Positions 58,406 to 64,000 of a stretch of DNA of 64,000 bases are shown piece after piece. Both the position numbers and the translations under genes were made by a program. Source of the stretch: Ephydatia muelleri (taxonomy: Eukaryota; Porifera; Demospongiae; Spongillida; Spongillidae). Positions within the stretch are counted from its first letter, which is position 1. Each line of letters opens with the position of its first letter. The DNA is taken from positions 4,434,542 to 4,498,541 of the forward strand of contig JABACO010000020.1 of assembly GCA_013339895.1 (NCBI GenBank), in the 5' to 3' direction. The notes below the pieces were generated by a model. The model did not search any database, was not told where the DNA came from, and was given only the letters and a program-made list of their open reading frames with translations.

Positions 58406-61400
58406 ATAATTGGGAGTTAGGAAAACTGTCAGTGTTCTTTGCCAAGGGTCATGCCGTCCCCACTAATTGTATTCATCCTGACCCTAATCAGATAGTCAAG
58501 GATTGCTGTGGAGAAGCGCAATTAACAAAAAGCAAACTACTATAGAAGCAATTGAATTTTAGCTACTCTTCAAACTCAGCTTTTGATCGTTTTATAAAAC
58601 CTTACTTTCTTCGCGTCCATGTAGAATGCACGTGCAGAAAATTAATGCATTGCCTCACTCAACTTGACCCTATGCACTGAAATAAAAATTCAACGTGTAT
58701 CTCAAATGCCCACTTGGGTCGACATGCTGCCTTGCGTGTACAAACTCACTTAAGTGTTATCACATACCCAGCAGTATTGTACACGTGTACATCTACCTAC
58801 AAATGTAGGCATGATGCATATACACACATATACAGGGTGCATGCTAACATTTCCACTACGTGTTCACATGCTGGATTGAATTTTTATTTCAGTGCATAGG
58901 GTCAAGTTGAGTGAGTGCAAATGCATTAATCTTCTGTATGCGCATTCTACATTTAAATTGTTATTGTCTAACTAAAATCAACAACAGTAATGTTAATTAA
59001 TGATGTGCAACGACTTGTATTACGATTATTATTTTTCAGTAGAGACAATAAAGTCGAAAACTATAGTAAAAATTAATTTAAACTTGATAACCTCACACAA
59101 TCAAGAGACTTTGTAGTTTAATAACTCACTATTGAAGTGTATTATGTTTTTCTAATTCATGTACTGGATTTGCACCTATTGATGCAGGTGCAAGATAATC
59201 TCATACCCAGGCCTAATATTACATAACAATGACGAGGGCAGCTGTAGCAAATGTAGACTATCATTAAAATGTAGGCAAGAACACGTTTTGTATAGCATCT
59301 GACTATTTCAATCTTAATCATTACATATGTTCAATTACTCTCAAATCAGTAAGATCAGCAGTAGTTATTTGCACGGTGAAACACATCTGACAAAATTTGA
59401 ATATTTGATAGGACAATTCTGGCTTTGTGTGTCCATAGAGGGGGTCCTGTTGCTATTGATTTGTTCTGTTCATTAATTTTTACTATATCTGTTATGGAGA
59501 TACCGCTGTGTGAAGTTAATGCACACTTCCCGGTTGTTTCGCGCCAATCATTTTGGCAAAATTTGCACATTTCCTGCCTGATTCGCACCAATAATTTCCT
59601 CGTACATTGAATTGGACACGGTTTGCCAAAATGATTGGCGTGAAACAACCGGGAAGTGTGCATTAACTTCACACAGCGGTATCTCCATAACGGATATAGT
59701 AAAAATCAATGAACAGAACAAATCAATAGCAACAGGACCCCTCTATGGACACACAAAGCCAGAATTGTCCTATCAAATTTCAAATTTTGTCCCATGTGTT
59801 TCACCGTGCAAATAACTACTGCTGATCTTACTGATTTGAGAGTAATTGAACATATGTAATGATTAAGATTGAAATAGTCAGATGCTATACAAAACGTGTT
59901 CTTGCCTACATTTTAATGATAGTCTACATTTGCTACAGCTGCCCTCGTCATTGTTATGTAATATTAGGCCTGGGTATGAGATTATCTTGCACCTGCATCA
60001 ATAGGTGCAAATCCAGTACATGAATTAGAAAAACATAATACACTTCAATAGTGAGTTATTAAACTACAAAGTCTCTTGATTGTGTGAGGTTATCAAGTTT
60101 AAATTAATTTTTACTATAGTTTTGGACTTTATTGTCTACTGAAAAATAATAATCGTAATACAAGTCGTTGCACATCAATAATTAACATTACTGTTGTTGA
60201 TTTTAGTTAGACAATAACAATTTAAATGTAGAATGCGCATACAGAAGATTAATGCATTTGCACTCACTCAACTTGACCCTATGCACTGAAATAAAAATTC
60301 AATCCAGCATGTGAACACGTAGTGGAAATGTTAGCATGCACCCTGTATATGTGTGTATATGCATCATGCCTACATTTGTAGGTAGATGTACACGTGTACA
60401 ATACTGCTGGGTATGTGATAACACTTAAGTGAAGTTTGTACACGCAAGGCAGCACATTTGTAGGTAGATGTACACGTGTACAATACTGCTGGGTATGTGA
60501 TAACACTTAAGTGAAGTTTGTACACGCAAGGCAGCATGTGTTATGTAATACTTGGCCTGGGTATGAGATTATCTTGCACCTGCATATACGTTGCTAAGAC
60601 AACATGCGCTGTGTGCTCTTTTGAGTACAAATGCACCCTACTGTCCTGCTAAATAGCTGCGTGGTTTTTAAACATGGAGTTCTAATGCTCATTGTCTTTT
60701 CTCACAGATGGTAGTTGTGCATGCAGATTGAAACTAGTTTTCACTTTAATGAGAGCACACAGACCATACCTAGTGTGTAATAGTTCTCTCAGATACGGTT
60801 TTGTTGAGAAACTGGCACACTTCTTGACTGTCATGGCCATTCAATATGTATTGACATTACTGTCTATCAACACAAAGATTGTAAAAATTTGACTGGAAAT
60901 TGTCCGGTTATCAAACGCTAATTGGAGCTCTGGAAAAGGTCCAAGCTGCACTCTTGCCCCAAGCTCTGAAGGTTCAGCAACTAGCAGCACACATCCCCAC
61001 CCCAGATTATTATTATTATTATTGTTTACTATAACTGTGTGTATTTTGTTTACAGATGTGGTCACTAATAAAGTTCAAATTGTACTTACAGGTTTTTGGT
61101 GAAGTTCCCTATCTGCAGCTACTTAAGGAACTATTTTCACAGGCAAGGGCTCAATGGATGGTACTGTAATATGGATTATTCCTTGTAATCTGTTGCAGGT
61201 GTTCAGCACACCCTACTACCACCCAAAGAGCAAACCTTTTGTTGACCACACCTTTTATTTTGGTTTCATGGACAACAGAATTTGGTTCAGAAACTATCAG
61301 GTTACCATTTCTGTGAGTATATGAAGTGAATTGAATGTCTTTTGTTTCCAGATAGTCGACAAGGGAGAAACCATGACAGAAATAGGTCAGCTACTTCATT

Positions 61401-62371
61401 TTGATAACTCACGGTGTGGGTGTTGTTACCTTGGTAGTAGTTCACTTTTGGTCACCCTAGGGCTGAAGCGTATGTGTGTTGTTTTTGCCATGATTTTATG
61501 TATTGCTGCAGCCTTTGTTTCCCCTGGCAGTACACCACATGTCATGCTCCTATCAGCTTTGCGCTTGCTCTGCAGGACCGCGGTTTGTTCTTAATCCCAT
61601 TAAAGTTTTTGGAGGTGCATTTGGAGGTGTAACCCTCTATGAAAATCCACATTTCATCACTCCTAATGCTGTAAGTGAGGAAGGAGGGAGGTTTTTTTTT
61701 TTTCTTTGTGTGCATTTGCATCAGTTAATGGTCTAGTTTCATATATCATTTCACTGGTGATTTTCACTATACTGGCCTTTGAATTTGGTGTTTTGAACCG
61801 TGTTGTAATTGGCGTCAGTTATAACTGTCAGTCAATCAGTGCATTGTGTTAGTGGTGATTTGCAACTACACTGATTACATTCTTAAGGTGGTCACTTCAT
61901 AACATGTTGTTTTTTTACCCCAAGGAATACAGCTTGTTTCACTAGCTAAATTTTGGATTAAAAATAGATCTGGAAATAAAAAATTTGAAATTGATGACAT
62001 TCAAGATCATAATAACTTCAGGAAAAGGAAATTAATGATTATTGTAAATGAATCAGTGCCTCTTCTCACATGTTGGCTTTTTAGTGTGCAAGTGTGCACG
62101 AATTGTCTTGTTTTAACTGTGTTAAAATGTCTGTTAACCATTTTTGATATCCATCATTATTTTTCTGGTTGCATTACATGTATAACTTGAGTGTAATTGC
62201 ATGTATATGTATGAGTATTTTCCTTTGTAGCATCGCAGAATGATGAAGTTGGAAGCTTCATACAAGTACAAGAACCGAACTGATGCTAGAAGGTCACTTG
62301 CAGAGAGGAATGCGCAAAACGAGGACAATAGTGATGACCCTATCGAAGATGTATTTCAAACTAATGCGTAG
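42937..62371 (+). CDS. BRIX1: Ribosome biogenesis protein BRX1 homologue (Brix domain), twelve exons
   Basis: BRX1 is a nucleolar factor needed for 27S pre-rRNA processing and 60S subunit assembly. Exons: 42,937-43,056; 43,114-43,175; 44,753-44,805; 45,061-45,104; 57,164-57,234; 57,286-57,335; 57,746-57,819; 61,092-61,142; 61,199-61,300; 61,352-61,385; 61,576-61,670; 62,231-62,371. All phases agree; about 298 residues (yeast 291, human 353). Lys-rich N-terminus (KKGRKRKAKH), then Brix signatures RVLVFCARGVTYR, RHLMTDLRSLMPHSRADTKL, CEMKNCQKCIFFEMRKKKDV, NGPSAKFLVEN, LKLTGNCLLGSRPILSFDP, STPYYHPKSKPFVDHTFYF, NRIWFRNYQIVDKGE, PRFVLNPIKVFGGAFGG and TLYENPHFITPNAHRR. The C-terminus ends soon after DPIEDVF and lacks the basic tail of the vertebrate protein. 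Intron 4 is about 12 kb and intron 7 about 3.3 kb, both with inserted elements; intron 8 is only 56 bp and uses a GC donor. Confidence 0.92.
43176..44752. other. BRX1 intron 2
   Basis: About 1.6 kb of intronic sequence. Open frames here have no recognised homology. Confidence 0.6.
45105..46490. other. BRX1 intron 4, first part
   Basis: No element or gene recognised before the Ty3/gypsy remains. Confidence 0.5.
46490..48710 (-). mobile_element. Ty3/gypsy-type LTR retroelement fossil
   Basis: Metaviridae-like remains on the minus strand inside BRX1 intron 4. Visible parts in order are a gag zinc knuckle, an aspartic protease with a DTGSS-type site, and integrase including its C-terminal region. 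Reverse transcriptase and RNase H are not evident, and no clear pair of LTRs was found. The copy is broken in several places; parts are still easy to recognise, so a moderate age is likely. Confidence 0.75.
48711..50280. other. BRX1 intron 4, low-order repeats and unassigned DNA
   Basis: Between 48,690 and 49,260 short related segments recur (GTTATCCGGCTACC, ATGTACCTTGGTTCTG, TCTATTACCCT), a degenerate tandem repeat. No gene seen in the rest. Confidence 0.55.
51221..51236. repeat. Poly-G tract (16 G)
   Basis: Uninterrupted run of G inside the hAT relic. Confidence 0.9.
51981..52060. repeat. Perfect short hairpin (80 bp)
   Basis: Arms of about 36 bp (CAGGTACAGTGCTTGCTC and its inverted copy) around a 7-base loop CTTTAAT, with a 1-2 base bulge near CAC/TAC. 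It interrupts the hAT relic, so it is probably a tiny inserted foldback element. Confidence 0.8.
52375..52765 (-). mobile_element. DDE-type transposase N-terminal fragment
   Basis: Minus-strand frames read ELADGVSPSDAQQKVGKMFF, then SRTVKKWAESWEMTGEKAIV and FELRSWIKKRLKQG. The pairing SDAQQKV with RTVKKWAESW recalls the N-terminus of DDE transposases that I remember from fungi and sponges. No catalytic part follows. Family name uncertain. Confidence 0.45.
52891..53877 (-). mobile_element. Pogo/Tigger-type transposase (CENP-B-like DDE), partial
   Basis: Minus strand: a Pro/Ser/Thr-rich repeat, then GWLCNWKRRHGVFSVRLHGK (CENP-B-type helix-turn-helix), NNFRLEDVFNYDETGLYYRQ (first catalytic Asp), KKAKDRITVGLAVNSTGGER and VIHKSKRPRCFGKTF (DDE_1 blocks), and an acidic tail MMDPGETEMEEVESI. 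The middle of the DDE domain, with the second and third catalytic acids, is not seen, so the copy is internally deleted. Confidence 0.7.
53700..53875. repeat. 15-bp minisatellite (GCTGAAGGAGGTGTA)n
   Basis: About ten imperfect units. On the minus strand in one frame they encode repeated TPPSA, placed just before the Tigger transposase helix-turn-helix. Confidence 0.85.
53910..55197 (-). mobile_element. ZMYM1-like hAT-type transposase relic
   Basis: Minus strand: TTF-type finger (FQRKWLQQIPWLSYS, CCILFPD; 55,100-54,990), then GNFIATLQLFAKENAILKKH (54,700), GLPFTIIADECTDPHSNTEI, HGQAYDGAAVMSSNRAGVQA and HCYSHYLNLSLASACKLQKV (54,550-54,005), and RWVERHTCYEVFLEMNGLHE to about 53,930. It is cut off where the Tigger relic begins, and the 1-kb palindrome at 55,198 interrupts its 5' end. 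Confidence 0.75.
55198..56192. mobile_element. Near-perfect palindromic element, 995 bp
   Basis: Two arms of about 496 bp match base for base except for one mismatch that I can find (CCATGTCAA against CCGTGTCAA near the ends), separated by a 3-base loop at about 55,694. The ends are GGGTCATTCC and its inverted copy, flanked by a 4-bp duplication TAAT (55,194-55,197 and 56,193-56,196). No coding capacity. Such arm identity means recent insertion or continuing arm correction. Confidence 0.9.
56197..57163. other. BRX1 intron 4, last part
   Basis: AT-rich, no gene or element recognised. Confidence 0.5.
58354..58404. repeat. Very long poly-G tract (51 G)
   Basis: Longest homopolymer in the window, in BRX1 intron 7. 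Length may be distorted by sequencing. Confidence 0.85.
58620..60540. mobile_element. Large palindrome, about 1.9 kb, with a nested smaller one
   Basis: The left arm (58,720-59,590) matches the reverse complement of 59,615-60,537, including CTTAAGTGTTATCACATACC, GACTTTGTAGTTTAATA-type blocks and CGGTTGTTTC. A smaller inverted pair, 58,620-58,692 and 58,877-58,960, lies in the left arm (CACTCAACTTGACCCTATGC). The right arm alone carries a tandem duplication of about 80 bp (60,375-60,535). The centre is near 59,600. No transposase is seen. It lies in BRX1 intron 7. Confidence 0.8.
60453..60535. repeat. Tandem duplication of about 80 bp in the right palindrome arm
   Basis: The segment from ACATTTGTAGGTAGATG to CACGCAAGGCAGC occurs twice in a row on the right and once on the left. 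Confidence 0.85.
61002..61023. repeat. (ATT)n microsatellite
   Basis: Seven ATT units in BRX1 intron 7, about 70 bp before exon 8. Confidence 0.9.
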
Positions 62372-63030
62372 TGTTCAGTGACATAATTTTGTCATTCACT
62401 ATGTTGCTATTATTACATGTTTTGATAACAGTGATTATACTATTTCCCAGCCTCACTATCCTGCTAAAAAAATTCGTCTGACTCTCTTATTTTTCACCAA
62501 TCCTAATGTGATGTGTGCTTCAGTACTTAGTCATGTAACACTATGTATCCTCAGATTTCTGAACCCTTTTAAAAAGAAAAGTCAGTAAGCGGCTCATGCA
62601 TAGTGGTTGCACTTGCTTAATGATGAGTTCCTGAACAGCATGTTTTGTGCAGAGCAGCAAAGCTTTTGATTATTGCATGTGATCATTCTCGTATGTATCT
62701 TAATATTCATGAGCAAGCAGCTTTGTTAAACTGAAGATGGACTATCAATTCAGTAACTGTATCTCATTTCATGAGTTACTGAATAACTAGAATAATCCAG
62801 CAGATAAAGCATAACTTCTTTCTGTGTCCACACACCATGCTGCTTCATGGCTTTCCTCAAAGCCACGTTTCAGCCAGTGCATCATTTTTTAATTGTGTTT
62901 ACTGACTTTTCTCAAACCAAACCTTAAGATCAAGGATACATTGCAACTATTAAAGAGTGCTGGAGATGATTGCTTGAAAGCAAGATCTCAAAGGATAATG
63001 CTGCTTCCTTTACTAGGGATGGCGGAACTA
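62372..63030. other. BRX1 3' UTR and downstream DNA
   Basis: No further coding sequence recognised; no certain AATAAA signal close to the stop. Confidence 0.4.
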
Positions 63031-63034
63031 TTCT

Positions 63035-63082
63035 GATGTAGATGATGATGATGGGGTTCTGATGTAGATGATGATGATGGGG
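63035..63082. repeat. 24-bp direct repeat rich in GATGAT
   Basis: Two copies of TCTGATGTAGATGATGATGA in a row. Confidence 0.85.
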
Positions 63083-63239
63083 TATTATTATTTTACTGAA
63101 TACATGGTAATTACGAATACACAGTATTACAAGATACACGTACAAGAACACTTGGACTCCAAGCAGGCTACCTAGTGAAAGCGGTATTACCAACAATACG
63201 TTTCTAGAACTGAACCATAGTGTCCTGCCAGAGGGCAGG

Positions 63240-63425
63240 GGGGGCGGGCGGGAGTACAATAATTAAATAAAAGACATCTCTATCGAGAAAGTGATCTGTA
63301 GAATGTACAGGTGGTGGTGCAAAAAGCAAGGGAAACAAGGTACAGTACTGTTACAGTGGGGTTTGATAGGATCCTATAAACAGCCTTACATTTGCAAATA
63401 AAGATGTTGATGTTGATGTAAAGAT
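63240..63425 (+). mobile_element. Possible LINE or SINE 3' end with (GATGTT)n tail
   Basis: CAAATAAAGATGTTGATGTTG at 63,397-63,418 resembles the short-repeat tails of CR1/L2-like LINEs and their SINEs. No coding sequence upstream. Weak call. Confidence 0.3.
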
Positions 63426-63756
63426 GTCGACTATTGGTTGCACTGTAACAATACTGTACCTATACTTTTATTTGAATTTTTTATTAATTGTGTAATAACA
63501 CAAATTAATACCTCACAGCCCTATGCGGCCATACGGACAAAAGGCATACCGATAGAAATATTGAAAAGGTGGCGTAATGCCTTAGCAACCACCCTTGACA
63601 ACCGACAACCGTACAAACTTTGCACTACATGTTTGCACCTGTCGCCATTTAAAAGCCATACAATGAATGAAGTACCTTTGTTCTATTTGTAGCCAAAGTC
63701 ACATGGCCTAGTTTTCTCTCCACAACTTCCTACAAGCGGCCATTTTTGGACGAACG

Positions 63757-63835
63757 CATGGACTTCAACGTACTTTTTGGACCCCGTAGACAAATTCTGC
63801 TCCCCAGTTGGAAGTACAGAACAAAAGGAGACAGA
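63757..63835 (+). CDS. Possible first exon of a downstream gene
   Basis: An ATG starts MDFNVLFGPRRQILLPSWKY, followed by RTKGDRR and a plausible donor (AG before GTACTT). The preceding GGCCATTTTTGG is GC-rich relative to the surroundings. No family recognised, and the rest would lie beyond the window or in other frames. Confidence 0.2.
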
Positions 63836-64000
63836 AGGTACTTACAACGTATAGTATGGAACTGTAGCCATACTTTTTCTTCGCGATGGTATACGCGTGT
63901 AAAGTATACTGAGGTTTGAGCCGCCATACGTATTACTGATATCACGAAAAGGGGTAAAATGCTTATGCTGACTACCTACGATTTTGCTCGTTTGTTTGGC

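Noticed and set aside
58227-58445. Poly-proline frame
   Set aside because: Poly-G tract read on the minus strand.
1-64000. CRISPR arrays, bacterial operons or tRNA genes
   Set aside because: Tandem repeats here lack unique spacers, genes have spliceosomal introns, and no tRNA-like box A/box B pair was recognised.

Overview
This is AT-rich animal nuclear DNA. It holds three host genes with many spliceosomal introns, surrounded by and stuffed with transposable elements. One gene is RADIL-like (Ras-association, FHA-like, dilute and PDZ domains), an architecture I know only from animals. The mix of ZMYM1/TTF-type hAT relatives, pogo/Tigger, an RLE-type non-LTR retrotransposon, Ty3/gypsy remains and long foldback elements suggests an early-branching metazoan, most likely a demosponge. 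That placement is inference; nothing here names the species.

Layout. 0-6.1 kb: hAT/ZMYM1-like relics, one split by a 2,030-bp inverted-repeat element carrying a RecQ-like helicase, then a 1.1-kb palindrome and a possible terminal exon. 6.5-7.6 kb: a non-autonomous hAT element with an 8-bp target duplication, and a 5S rRNA-like gene on the minus strand. 8.8-29.3 kb: COQ7 on the plus strand, six exons, complete. Its second intron is about 18.4 kb and contains a head-to-tail array of about eleven mostly 5'-truncated copies of one RLE-type retrotransposon, all on the minus strand and separated by TAA-rich tails, followed by a 110-bp satellite that is itself split by a 1-kb palindrome. 29.7-35.5 kb: more copies of the same retrotransposon and a 241-bp MITE. 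35.5-37.4 kb: a second copy of the 3' half of COQ7. 37.4-42.0 kb: the RADIL-like gene on the minus strand. 42.9-62.4 kb: BRX1 (Brix-domain ribosome biogenesis factor) on the plus strand, twelve exons. Its fourth intron (about 12 kb) holds a Ty3/gypsy fossil, a ZNF862-like hAT relic, two DDE transposase relics, a ZMYM1-like relic and a nearly perfect 1-kb palindrome. Its seventh intron holds a palindrome of about 1.9 kb.

The host genes are unrelated in function: COQ7 makes ubiquinone in mitochondria, RADIL acts in Rap1-linked adhesion, BRX1 in nucleolar 60S assembly. RADIL and BRX1 start about 0.9 kb apart in divergent orientation and may share a promoter; COQ7 and RADIL converge. Points most worth a second look are the helicase-bearing inverted-repeat element, the TAA-joined retrotransposon array, the COQ7 3' duplication lying where the last RADIL exon should be, and the series of long palindromes. 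Exon limits come from splice signals and remembered family sequence, without alignment software.
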